DNA of 64,000 nucleotides from Mactromeris polynyma (lineage: Eukaryota > Mollusca > Bivalvia > Venerida > Mactridae), in NCBI GenBank assembly GCA_032209605.1, contig JASFXZ010000026.1, forward strand, positions 620,001 through 684,000, given 5' to 3'. The notes beneath the pieces were generated by a model, which was given only the letters and a program-made list of their open reading frames with translations, was not told the DNA's origin and did no database searches. Numbering within the stretch: the stretch's first letter is position 1; each line of letters begins with the position of its first letter. A program made the translations under genes and the position numbers. Shown one piece after another: positions 23,078 to 34,794 of this stretch.

Positions 23078-23178
23078 TTTATTCGTGCGAAATTCGAACC
23101 CACGCCAAAAAGTCTCACAAAGTGTACAAGAAGTGTACAATCTGAAGCTTAGCCAACTGCGCTACGGAGGCAGTTCAA
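23078..23178 (-). mobile_element. tRNA-derived SINE fragment (minus strand)
   Basis: The reverse complement reads 'ctccgtagcgcagttggcta' (D-arm and A-box like). About 55 bases later comes gtgggttcgaattt (B box), with extra sequence between. The acceptor and T stems do not pair, so this is not a working tRNA. Confidence 0.5.
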
Positions 23179-24119
23179 ATAAACCTTGGATTATTTCATT
23201 ATTAAATGTACAGTTATGCCCAATTGCTAATAGTTTATACATAGTATCGTAAAGTATGAGGCCCCTCAAGTGGTGTATTCGATTCCAAATTTACGTCGTT
23301 TAGTTGAAACTCATTCATTTGACCTTAATTGTGTAACATGTTCTCAGCACGTTTTGTAACAGGGGCCACACACAACATTTCTTGCTCTGACGCAAGTACC
23401 TACTACGTCGCACAAAAATATGTACTTTGCACACAGTATAACGAACAACTACTTTGTAAAGCCCTTAAAATTAAAATACAGAACACCAAGAACGAAAGTT
23501 GTGCTTCAAGAACTACTAGTATAACTAACATGTCACTATAGCGTAACATCATATACACACATGTATACACAACATATACTATTCTCAACAATGTAAATTT
23601 ATTGTATCCGGGCCCCACTCTCAATGCAATATTACACAAAGTGTCTACACAAGGCGTTACCGTTATAATGTCTCCAATGGTTACCGCTATGTGTTTTGCC
23701 AGCAACGTTTTGATTGGCTTACATGAGGGCACCTCTCGTGTCGTCATTGTGTAAAATCAAATTCAAAAGGTTATCTATCGAAAAGGTAAGACCTGATTTA
23801 AAATTATTTCGACAAAAATGCATTTTTTCAGTTTCTAGGTCAGAAATGTTATAGTTCTTTTGCATTCGACTCAAACATATGTATGGGCAATGTTTGCATG
23901 TTAAAATACTGACATAAAAGTGTTTATTTGAGTTGAAAATTACGATAAATTAAAATTGCTCTCATCCATTTATGAGTCTACATGGGGTCAAACAACAATG
24001 CTAAATGATGATCATTTTGTATAATGTTTATTTTTGCAATTTATGCGATGTTTTGTGCACATATTTCAAAGCGTGAAGATATTGATGTTAATTGATACTT
24101 TGAAACCTAATATGACTAT
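23179..24119. other. Non-coding flank
   Basis: Short open frames on both strands (23329-23541, 23403-23747) overlap and have no splice or family support. No repeat array is visible. Confidence 0.35.
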
Positions 24120-24200
24120 ATAGCTGTTGTCACGTGACTTTCTGTGTGCGTCCATCTTTTCGGTTTGGTTAGTAGTCGGTCATCTTTCTTCCTTATTAGA
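24120..24200 (+). promoter_or_regulatory. Candidate TATA-less promoter / CpG-to-CpG-poor boundary
   Basis: A short segment combines a CACGTG E-box (tgtcacgtgac), a YY1-like 'gtccatctttt' and several CpGs. CpG becomes rare immediately downstream. The first coding exon I can support begins 1.7 kb later, so a non-coding first exon would lie here. Its donor was not identified. Confidence 0.35.
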
Positions 24201-24725
24201 ATAAAGTTTTCTTCAAATACGTCAATACAGTCTTTTTAAATCCTAGTCGAATATCAAATCACGCATGCCTCTCTTTTATTGTTGGTAAAATCAACAATGC
24301 GAAAGAGAACACGTGGTGAATTTTGGTGAAGCCTAGACAATCAATCATACACATTTTGATATAATTTAAAAGTTCGATGAAATTAATTGAACTAATTGAA
24401 TACTGTTTTATATTCCAAATTTTCAGTTTTCAGTAGTTAGTACATCCACACAAAATTGTTTGTTTAGTGTAACCATATTTTAACTCATGAAAATGGTCCC
24501 TACATATATAAGTGATTCTCTTTAAAAAAATAAATTAATTGATGTTTATTGCTTTCAGTTAAATATTGTTTTTGACTTCAACTTGAAACAAACTACACTA
24601 AAATCTCGCTTCAAGACCTCCTGAAATTTAAGACCATCTCAGTAATGAGTCCAGTATTTTTTTTCTTTTTCATTTTAACTTGAGATTAAGAACTTTTCAA
24701 TAAAAAGAATGCCTGTCTTCAGAAC

Positions 24726-25435
24726 TAATGGTGGTCAAACTATTGGGGGTTAACTTTGCTCCCAAATGTATTCAGAACCAATGGTGGTCTAACTATTGGG
24801 GGTTAACTGTGCTCCCAAATTTCTCCAGAACCAATGGTGGTCAAACTATTGGGGGTTAACTGTGCTCCCAAATTTCTTCAGAACTAATGGTGGTCTTACT
24901 ATTGGGGGTTAACTGTGCTCCCAAATTTCTTCAGAACTAATGGTGGTCTAACTATTGGGGTTAACTGTGCTCCCAAATTTCTTCAGAACAAATGGTGGTC
25001 TTACTATTGGGGGTTAACTGTGCTCCCAAATTTCTTCAGAACCAATGGTGGTCTAACTATTGGGGGTTAACTGTGCTCCCAAATTTCTTCAGAACCAATG
25101 GTGGTCTTACTATTGGGGGTTAACTGTGCTCCCAAATTTCTTCAGAACCAATGGTGGTCTTACTATTGGGGGTTAACTGTGCTCCCAAATTTCTTCAGAA
25201 CTAATGGTGGTCTTACTATTGGGGGTTAACTGTGCTCCCAAATTTCTTCAGAACCAATGGTGGTCTTACTATTGGGGGTTAACTGTGCTCCCAAATTTCT
25301 TCAGAACCAATGGTGGTCTTACTATTGGGGGTTAACTGTGCTCCCAAATTTCTTCAGAACCAATGGTGGTCTTACTATTGGGGGTTAACTGTGCTCCCAA
25401 ATTTCTTCAGAACTAATGGTGGTTTTACTATTGAG
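24726..25435. repeat. 53-bp minisatellite, about 13 copies
   Basis: 'aatggtggtcttactattgg' recurs every 53 bases (for example 25044, 25097), followed by 'ttaactgtgctcccaaattt'. The phrase gtggtctta.tattg also occurs inside the 172-176-bp MITEs at 26293 and 32813. The diverged sequence just upstream (24597-24660, 'actaaaatctcgcttcaaga') resembles the start of that MITE. The array may therefore have grown from a MITE copy. Confidence 0.92.
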
Positions 25436-25857
25436 GTTGTTTGCAAGTTCTATGTTTGTAGGCAATTGTCCACCTTTCATTGCAAATTAAGGCCAGATTA
25501 TTAAACAACTGGTGCAATATTGTGAATGCAAAATGGGAGAAAAACTATGTTCGTTGCATAATGCATCTTAATAACCTTGAAGTGAGGTTATACTGTATAT
25601 TGAATTATTTATCTGAAGTCAGCTGGATGAAATAATTTTACATGACAATCCAAATGAATTTGAAAGCCCATACAAAATATTAAATAGATACAAGGATCTC
25701 ATGGAGTTAAATGTTCAATTAGTAATTGTATTACAGATAATAGAGAAACTTGAATGTTTATTTTACCCTTAAAATACCATGTTACATATATTGTTTGTAT
25801 CTTTCAGATTGAAATATAAATATATACAAACACAAGCATATAAGACAAGTTATCAGC

Positions 25858-28800
25858 ATGATCTCCATTCTGTATTTGGCTACTAGGTAAGTTGTTTTAA
25901 ATACTTAATGAATAGACAGGTGTTTTGTCTGCATGTATGTACCATGTCTGTCCTTAATAAATTATTTGTTTGGCATAAACTAGCCCAGCATACATCTGTG
26001 TACTCCCGACTTTTACATGCGTCTTTGTAACAGATGTACAGCGACAGTATAGAGATGTGACGTCCGAGGCTGGACTAGGCATAACCCTACCCGGCAAAAT
26101 TTAAGCAAATATTCCTTGGTAGCTCTCTACTCTCTGTATGTCTGTATGTATTGTGAGAAAATTTCAATCTTCTCATCTGAAACTGCTTGAAGGATTGCCA
26201 ATTTATTTCACAGGAAAAGTCCCAAGGTTGTTCCATCATCCAAGCTTTAACCTGGCTGTCAAGGGCAATGCCACTTTTCACCTGTTGGTATACAGTAAAA
26301 CCACAGGAATAAGACCACCCTTGGGAACCTAGAATACTGGTCTTAATAATGAGGTGGTCTTAATATTGAGGTTTAATAAAGAGCAAAATGGTGACCATTG
26401 TGTTCTTAATTTTGATGTGGTTTTATTATTGAGGTGCACATGGTCTTTATGTGAGATTTTACTGTATTGTGGAATCCTGAAGTCTTACCTGATCACATAT
26501 TTCTTTCAAATGGTCTTTGTGTAATTCCAATATTAGTGTTACAAAATTCATTTTGAATTTTTGAATTACCTTATAATGTTAAAGAAGCTGCAATGTTCCG
26601 TTTCAGTGACCATAATGGTCTCAAACTTTATTGATATACAGTTTGAAAAATTGCTCAAAAATCCTCTTTTGTTACAAATTAATTCTGCCCCTAGTTTATA
26701 CATAATTTAATTTTCAGTTAAATTTCACACTTATGATCTTGTCATGCTTGAATGAATTGTGTAATACTATTTATGTAATTTCAAATAATATATTGATAAA
26801 GAATTTCATGGATATATAAATAGAGGATCTTACATTCGTGCTTATTTGTTATTGTTTTTATGAAACGAGTCGACTGAAATAATATGACGCGAGGCTCTGC
26901 CGAGCGTCATATTCGTTTCAGTCGACGAGTTTCATAAAAACAATATCAAATAAGCACGAATGTAAGATTCTATTTATTACATAACACCTTAAATAGATTG
27001 TTTTCAATCTTTAAATAGACAGATCTTTCTTCGTCCTCATATTCACAGTGACCGAAAGTCACCCCGAAGTTCTAATGCATACTTTCACTGTAAAAAGTAG
27101 TCCCTATCAATAACCTTTTGATTTTATACAAAATTAGCAACAAGGCACTTATAACATTTCATTTATTGAGATTTATTCTCTTTCAACAATATTTTTAATA
27201 AATGCCGAAATTCAGAACAATTGTAAACAATATGCTGTCATTTAAAGTGACGTCACACTGGCCATTTAATTATGACGTCATAAGTGACGTCACACTGGCC
27301 ATTTATGACGTCATAAGTGACGTCACACTGGCTATTTATGTAACTAGTTACATATGATATTTATGTCACTGCTTTATGCCACTCCTGGAGTGCAAGTTAT
27401 GTGATAAACCATTTTATGTCTGTGATAATTTCAACTAATTTTCATTTACATAAATAGAATATAAAATACCACTCATACGAAAATGTGGACCTTAGCAAAT
27501 TTTTATTGTGTATCTCTGCAAGTACTGCATCTTGCTTCAGGAGTTGTAAGGTTGTGACATTCAATTCTTACCAAGTATTGGAAGTATTCCAGTGTATTAT
27601 CATTAGGCAGCTCTTGTTCTCAGATGTTCATACATGGTTATTTTATTTTCCAGTGCTGCAAAGAAATGGTTCGGAAACCAGCAGGTAAATAGTATTCTGT
27701 TTATTCTCATTAGGCAGTTTTAAGTGATGTGTCTTATGTCGATAGAGTAATAAAAATACTGGTAGATTATCTGCATGTGTTTGGACTAAACAGACATCAT
27801 ACATTGTAGTACCCCAACCATTAATTGTTAAAATTTATTTACAAACATAATTATAAATGGATGTTGGGTGGTTCAACCTCAATGAATTCTGATGATTTAT
27901 TCCAATTTAATGTCAGCATAATTAAGCTGAAATTGCTAAAAAAACTCAAACATATCAATATTTTCATGAAGACATGAGGCTGAGATGTCACTGAGCCAAT
28001 GCTTCAGGGAAATTGTTTAGGGAACATATGTATGAATATGTGATGTGGCCATTATTTGCTAGTGAATACTCCACTAGTGCATTATGAGAAATAATGTTAC
28101 TGATGAAGATTATTTTGTTATTTGCAGGAATTGTTTGAGTCGACAGTTAAAGAAGTGGATGTAGAACTCGATCCTACCATGCCTGTGTTACAGGCTCTGT
28201 CAGCTAAAGTATATGAAGACAAGAGCCCCTACACTACTGTCGATCCACTGGTAGGTTCAGAGAGATATATTCTAGTTGATTTTAAAAATGTATATAATCT
28301 TTATTCAATGACAGTCCATCTGTTATTTATAGTCACAGATTCGGAACATCTGTACAATTCATATCAGCAGTATTGTCAACTTTGATTTGTATTCATAATG
28401 TGCTTGGTCTAACAAGTATAAGTTACTGTGGACTCATCTGCATTGCACATTCTGTGCAAGTCCAAAATATATGTCTGCAAGGTATGTAAACATGACAGGC
28501 AATTGATAAAACAGCCTTAAATTCATGCAGGTGCTATTAGAAAAGTAACATAAACATTTATTGTGTATTTCAGATGGAATTTGAATTTGAAGAAGAGGTA
28601 TGTTATTTATTGTTATGTATTAGATTGACAGAGAGTTATGTTATGTATGCAAGTTCTTAGTAAATGATGACAACGATATGAGTTTTGGTTAATGAATTAA
28701 TCTGCACCATAATATTTCTTCAAACATTGCTTAGGTATTACAAATTGACAATTCTAGCCATCTTTTCTGTTTTTCGTGTTGGACGTGATTGCATTGAAAT

Positions 28801-31800
28801 GGACCACTTACGACATAGTATGCGTGATCCTCGTGCAAAAAGTTGAAAATTGTACTCGCCCTCATACATGGTCAACCATGACGATACATACGTATTTTAT
28901 TGGTGAAAGTCGAGTATTTTGTATAATACTATATTGCCAAAATTAAAGTCGGAATATAAAACATTTTTCTTAAACTTGTATTTTATCACATGGACATTTA
29001 GAAAATTTGTTCAGTGTATAATTTTATAAGAAAGTAAAGAATGAATAGTTGTTTGTAATTATCCCCCCTCACACTCAAAGTTTAAGGGGTATACTGGATG
29101 AGTCACTCTGTTCATTGATTTTTTGTTGTAGGTTGGTTGATGTTGATATTAATATAACTAATATAAATATTGATTGTTTCTTTCAGCTCGAATGGGAGTA
29201 TGAGGAGGTATGTTGTTGACAGTTATTTTGTTGATTGACCTTAAGTCACTTAAGTATTGAACCTCGCACTAAACATACAGCTGCATCTTTGCCTTATCTT
29301 CAGTGGTTACAATGAAGCATTTTGTCAGTGGGGATTTTCTTTTTTATAAACATTTTAATTCTGCTCAAATTGATGCAAAGAATCAAACCATAAATTGTAC
29401 TGTTAGTAAGAAAATGAGGTCGTGACGGAATATTTCCAGAAAGTTTGACAGTTTATTGCAGTTAAATATGTATTCCTAGATTTCTATGTTCATATTCACG
29501 TTGTTCTTTTTTCTATATTGTAGGTTGTAATGTATGAGGATTATGAGGATGTGATAATTGGTATGTATATTTCATGTATTTATTCAGAGGCTGTGTTTCC
29601 ATTTTAAGTTGAGTGTGAGACATGTTGGCTAGAATGTGTCCGTCTGTCTGACTTGATTATCTCCCCTAGCTGTGCATTAAACTCACCATCATAAACGTTG
29701 CTTGATGATGGATACTTGGATAAAATGAGCATTTCACATTGAAAACATGGTTGTTGGTCTGAGCATGCTTAAAGTGAGCTACAAGGATCACAATGTGTCC
29801 ATCATTGTCCATCAACAATGTTAGCATTTCCGAGATCACACCTTTACTTGATCTGTATGAACTTTGGTCAGAATGTTTGTTTTGATGAAAACTGGACCAA
29901 GTTTGAAACAGATTCACTGTCACTTGAAACAAGGTCACTTCCCCCTTACTTACTAGTGCACTATCTGTGTGTACTTGCTGTGCCATCAGTTCTATGTGAA
30001 TGTTTAAATCTTCTTCATTTTTGTCTCCAGAAAATAATTATAAGTTTAATACATACATTGGCTTTGGAAAACATATCATTGACCAGCTAAATATACAAAT
30101 GTAAAGTTGTCACCTAACTAAGTCTAACTAACTAAGTCTGCACATTTATTTCAAGCAATTTGTGCTTATCATGTTTTAATTATGAATGCTAATTTTATAT
30201 GCATCATCAAGATTTTATTTGGGCAAAACAATTGAGAGATGTAATTGTATTTTAGCATACAGTCAATCTGATATATGCCACACCAAAGATGACACGTCCA
30301 TGTCAAACAGACAGTGTCTACATGTTAACACATCAGTAGATGAAGAAAGGTGAGTTATTATGCTATCACAACAGCTTGTATTTTTCCAGACAGTTGTCCC
30401 AAAATATATTCAGCTGTAATGGAGTGATTTACATTAAACTTTGTACATGCCGTGTTTACATTGACAATAGTTATATAAGTTATATACTTACATTTAATGA
30501 AGTTTGATTGTATTGAATGCACATATTTGTGTTAACCTTGGTAGATTAGATTTTTTAGTTTTGACAGTTTGAACCACTGCTGTCTTGTCTGGTTAAAATT
30601 AATTCATATAGTGGGGTAAAAAAATAGATCTACATAAAGAATATTTCTGGTCTAGTAGAGTCTTAGGCCCTCATAATTTTGGACAACTCCAATATTTTCT
30701 GTTGCCATAACATGTGAAGTACTTGATAAAAAAATTTTTTTCTTCATACTTGAACTCTCCTCTCACTGTTTGGACTTTCATGAACGAAACAATTCATGTT
30801 TAAAGACTTTTGAGGATAATAGAAATATATTAACAGTCATGGCGAATACGTCAGTCGGACCTGACCGATAAAAACCGACCAGGTCCGATACAAAATGCCT
30901 GTGCGTCGGTCCGTATGTCCGATACGGAACGGTACGGGTTTTACAACATCCATTGCTGTTTACACAATGTGGTTGGTCTTCTTACGCGCACCAATTCTGT
31001 ACATTCCCTTGTCTTTCGGGCATTTGAACTTTGATTGTGTCGTCAAAAAGGCATTTCAGGAGTGAATGTGAAAGTAAATAATTTTTAACTGTTATTTAAC
31101 GAAATACGCCAATTATTTGCACATTTGTGTTTGATTTGTTTACTTTCACTTTGAAATGAGCGGTAATTTTCGGCCCGTAATTTTTGAACAACATGATTTC
31201 AGACCGACAAATTTGCATTTGGTCCGACAAGTTTTCCAAGGTTGTCAGACCAAATGACTGACAAGTCTTGGAAGTCATTCGCCATGACTGTATTAACACT
31301 CAGAAGCCAAGATTGAACATGCAGAAAATTGTTCATTTCATGGTATGATATTTATTGTAAATTATGTTCTATTTCAGTGATGTTAGCAAGTCCATGACTC
31401 CAGCTACGGCCACCATAGTCACGGCAACTAGTTCTGTTGATGGTCTGCATAGACTAAACAGGTACCATATCATTTTACTACATACTACTTTTCCTAGCCC
31501 CGCATATGTGTCTCTGTACTCTGACTTTTACTGGTGTCTTCGTAACAGTGCCACGCTCAAGCCTACAGGAAAACATGGGATTTTGCCGTGCAATTTCAAA
31601 CCCAGATTTTGTATTTACCTCCATTAGGGAGAGCACAATACTCGGCATCAAACACTGATTCTGTATTTCCCTCATTAAGGAGAGCTCAGTGTATTTACCT
31701 TCACTGAGGAGAGCTCAGTGCTTGAAATCAAACCAAGATTCTGTATTTACCTTCATTTAGGAGAGCTCGAGTGCTTGAAATCAAACCCAGATTCTTTATT

Positions 31801-32414
31801 TACCTTCATTAAGAAGACCTCATTGCAGGAAATAAAACTTATGGACAGTTTAATAAAGGTAAAAATCACTAATTTCAAGGTCTCATATGCATCTGTTACA
31901 ACAAGTATGGTACCCACTAGTCGATCTAAGTTGAAAGTGTCAAAACTTGCACTGGCTTGTCTAAAGTGGGGAGCTTTAACTAGGGGAGGGGTGTTTATTA
32001 GGGAATATTTTTCTTAATGTGTTGCCTTCTTGAATTAAAGTTATTGTTATAATTATCAACAAATTGCAGACAAATCACTGATGTACTATTGGATCATTTC
32101 TTTTATAGCATGGTATACAAACTTACAAGCATATTGCCAGACAGTGTGTCAAATATCAAATTTTCAGTATTAGCAAGAGTTGTCTGGGTTATGCCACACA
32201 AACAACTTTTTAAGGTTGGCCTCACAATTAATGTTATCATATAGAATAAATAAGTTTATGCTAAACATTTAATGCTTTATGTTTTAGCTCAAGCGGACAC
32301 AGAAAACGTCCGTTTGTCTCCTGTGAAAATAAGGATGACACACTACGCCTCTCACGACTGTGTGGGGAGCCAAGATGCAGGCTAGTTATCCAGCATCAAC
32401 AAAATAAATCCTAA
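25858..32414 (+). CDS. Nine-exon gene, 189-residue acidic protein of unknown family
   Basis: Coding exons: 25858-25886 (exon starts 25808), 27654-27684, 28128-28250, 28574-28597, 29187-29207, 29524-29560, 30256-30349, 31378-31461 and 32288-32414. Every junction has AG/GT sites and the phases agree throughout (2,0,0,0,0,1,2,2), giving 189 codons and one TAA. Exon 1 supplies ATG and a short hydrophobic start (MISILYLAT). Residues 10-60 are mixed and amphipathic (AAKKWFGNQQ, FESTVKEVDVELD). Residues 61-88 are very acidic and aromatic, from the microexons (MEFEFEEE, LEWEYEE, VVMYEDYEDVII). A Ser/Thr-rich region follows (SKSMTPATATIVTATSS), then a basic, Cys-containing C-terminus (RLCGEPRCRLVIQHQ). 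Exons 3-5 (123, 24, 21 nt) are symmetric phase 0, so each could be skipped without a frameshift. I see no membrane segment or known domain and do not recognise the family. The start could be further upstream if an unseen exon joins 25808. Confidence 0.78.
26293..26464. mobile_element. 172-bp Tc1/mariner-type MITE (copy 1)
   Basis: It begins CAGTAAAACC and ends in GATTTTACTG, is flanked by TA on both sides, and lies in the first coding intron. It shares its inner text with the copy at 32813 ('aagaccaccctTGGGA', 'gaggtggtctta', 'aataaagagcaaaa'). TA target sites and short inverted termini fit Tc1/mariner-derived MITEs. Confidence 0.75.
26817..26976. mobile_element. 160-bp foldback element
   Basis: Arms of about 70 bases start 'taaatagaggatcttacatt' and end 'aatgtaagattctattta'. 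They pair through 'cgtgcttatttg' and 'gtttttatgaaac' to the inner 'gtcgactgaaa'/'tttcagtcgac' and 'aatatgacgc'/'gcgtcatatt'. The loop is only about 13 bases. CpGs are concentrated at its centre in an otherwise CpG-poor intron. Confidence 0.85.
27248..27325 (+). promoter_or_regulatory. Cluster of five perfect CRE palindromes (TGACGTCA)
   Basis: TGACGTCA occurs at 27248, 27273, 27285, 27306 and 27318, within about 78 bases, as part of a short tandem repeat with 'cacactggc.attta'. This 8-mer is the consensus site for CREB/ATF bZIP factors. It sits in the first coding intron of the nine-exon gene. CpGs are preserved in each copy although the intron is CpG-poor. Confidence 0.7.
29640..29960. repeat. 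Interspersed module in intron
   Basis: The block 'gattatctcccctagctgtg' through 'actttggtcagaatgtttg' and 'aacaaggtcacttccccc' reads like the mollusc-style module family and not like an exon. Open frames across it on both strands are incidental. Confidence 0.4.
30834..31290. mobile_element. 457-bp non-autonomous DNA transposon with 6-bp duplication
   Basis: Left terminus CAGTCATGGCGAAT and right terminus ATTCGCCATGACTG are perfect inverted repeats. Both flanks are TATTAA (30828-30833 and 31291-31296). The body is CpG-rich (ggtccgatacgg, gtccgtatgtccg) inside a CpG-poor intron, which suggests a younger insertion. No transposase frame. Confidence 0.85.
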
Positions 32415-32527
32415 TTCCAATGAGGACAATATGATGAATCCAGTGAAAGTGAAAAAAAGGTACGTTCTCTTTGTTCATTTCCTGACATTGTTTCTAGACC
32501 TTAGGAGGTCCTCTTTGATACTTGGAG

Positions 32528-32533
32528 AATAAA
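32528..32533 (+). terminator. Poly(A) signal AATAAA of the nine-exon gene
   Basis: It lies 114 bases after the TAA. Before it, a GTACGT donor at 32460 follows an AAAAAAAG exon end. The last exon may therefore either run on to this signal or splice within the 3' UTR. Confidence 0.45.
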
Positions 32534-32812
32534 TAATGTTTGGGGACATGAACAATAGATGGGTGAGTAATGACGGTAGTCTGGTTCATATTGATTTGAA
32601 CAAGCGCATGACGAGCAGTAAAGCTTTGGGTTGTTTCCCATCATATGTACTGAATAGCGCATATTCGTTTTAATGTGAATTCAAATTTATGGTGAATATT
32701 AAGTCTGAGGATACAAGCTGTGTTTGTTACAGAACTTTATAAAAACTTTGTTATTATGGAAAAAGAAAAAGTGGCCTATTTCATTTGATGTATTATCCAC
32801 ATAAACAAAATA

Positions 32813-32988
32813 CAGTAAAACCTCGATAATAAGACCATCCTTGGGACCCTTGAAAACTGGTTGTAATATTGAGGTGGTCTTCATATTGAGGGTGAATAAA
32901 GAGCAAAACAGTGAAAATGGACTTGAAAATTGTGTTCTTAATCAAAGTGGTCTTATTATTGAGTTGGTCTTAAAGTGTGGTTTTACTG
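32813..32988. mobile_element. 176-bp Tc1/mariner-type MITE (copy 2)
   Basis: Starts CAGTAAAACC, ends GGTTTTACTG and is flanked by TA (32811-32812 and 32989-32990). Its interior matches the copy at 26293. This copy keeps better-matched termini. Confidence 0.82.
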
Positions 32989-32999
32989 TAGTCTATAGT

Positions 33000-33735
33000 A
33001 TTTATATATCTCTATTATGATGATATTCATACAGAAATATTGGTACATTGTTTGGCTAAATTTGTATCACAAGCTGTACAGGATTTGAATTTTATTTTGT
33101 CTGCACAGTTCTCTCTCTTACTGAAAGCTAGTAGTAATCATGAGGTAATTATAAATGTTCTTAGAAATAGAAAAATAAATTGCCATCTCTTTACTTATCA
33201 TAAGTCTGCCAGGTCATTTGTGACTGTCCAGTGCTTGACTGCTAACCTGATGATTGTGAGTTTATAGCTTGAGAATGGCATATATCTTCTCTGTTATAAT
33301 TTGACTAAATGGAAATACTGATTCTTAGAAAAGATCTGGTTTATGGTAGTCGGGAAGCAAAGAAACTAGTTGATGTGAACAGCATTATGCTAATCCATTC
33401 TACTGCAGTAAACTGCGAATGTAGTTCTACTGTTGAGAGTTTGCAACTAAAGCTAGCAATTTGAATTCTTTCGTAATAAGATGTTTTAAAAGAGAACATG
33501 GATTGTATGCGAAGAAGTTTCGGAAAATTATTATTTGCATGGGTTGTCTTGTGTAATATACTATCTCATCGTAAGGGGAATTGAAATGAAAGGGAGTCTT
33601 CCTATTTGATAATATTTGTATGATAACAAATTGTCAAAAAAAACCTTATTATCATATTTATATTTTATGCCTATTTAGTATGTTTTAACAAATGAAATGA
33701 CAAATTTGGCTCACTGACATATACAATGTTTGTAT
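33000..33735. other. Non-coding stretch
   Basis: A 75-codon frame at 33040-33267 and other short frames lack splice or family support. AT-rich; no repeat recognised. Confidence 0.35.
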
Positions 33736-34545
33736 ATGGGGGCTATATAGAACTCTTGGCCATTCGTAACAAAAAATTTCCACGCTATTTCTCGGCAAGC
33801 CAGTTAATCGGATTTCAGTGAAACTTAACAAGACTTACTATTATCAATCCTAGTTGTGCATTTCCTCGGCACATTATGCTCAGACAAATTTTAACTCAAT
33901 TATGGCCTTTTTTTATCGTGATCTTTTGTCTTGGCTATTTCTCGGCTATGCTTGGTCGCTTTTCAATGAAACTTCACAATACTTAATAGTACTAAGCCTA
34001 GTTTTGCATGTCGTCGGCACGTCATGCTTGGAACAATTTTCACAGGGTTATGGCCCTTTGTTATTTCTCATGAATATTTTTTGTCTTGGCTATTTCTCGG
34101 CCACGCTTGGTCGCTTTTCAGTGAAACTTCACAAGACTTAATAGTACTAAGCCTAGTTTTGCATGTCGTCGACACGTCAGGCTTGGAAAATTTTTACTGG
34201 GTTATGGCCCTTTGTTATTTCTCATGAATATTTTTTGTCTGGGTTATTTCTCGGCTACCCTTGGTCGAATTTCGGTGAAACTTCACATGACTTAATAGTA
34301 CCAAGCCTAGTTGTGCATATCATAGGCATGTGATGCTCGGATATATGTTCACTGGGTTATGGCTTTTGTTTTTTTTCTTTAATATTTTTTGTCTGGGCTA
34401 TTTCTCAGCTACCCATGGTTGGATTTCAGTGAAACTTCACAAGAATTAGTAGTACCAAGCATACTTGTGCATACTTGTGCATATCATGGGCACATCATAC
34501 TTGTATGAGTTATGGCCCTTTGCTATTTTCTGTGCTTCAACTGTG
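33736..34545. repeat. Five tandem ~154-bp modules
   Basis: 'tatttctcggc' recurs at about 33786, 33934, 34090, 34243 and 34398. Each copy continues with 'gtgaaacttcaca', 'taatagtac.aagcctagtt', 'catgtcgtcggcac' and 'gttatggccctttg'. It is the same vocabulary as 12080-12715. Open frames at 33854-34227 come from this repeat. Confidence 0.85.
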
Positions 34546-34794
34546 TCAAAGACTATCATTGACATGTTCTCAGTTACTGTGTCAAGGTGGTATCTAGGAG
34601 TATTCATCATCCTCTTTATGCAAATTTAATGCAATATATGGGGAGTATGTTTGGTACAACAATATATATTTAATTTCCCAATTGTATATACTTTTTTTGT
34701 GTATTTTCAGACTCTGAAAACATCTTATTGAAGTCAGATGTGAAGAACTCATCATTCTAATACTTGTATCAATTGTTACAAACTTACTTATGCA

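Noticed and set aside
23078..23178. tRNA gene on the minus strand
   Set aside because: A- and B-box words are present, but acceptor and T stems do not pair. Better read as a SINE.
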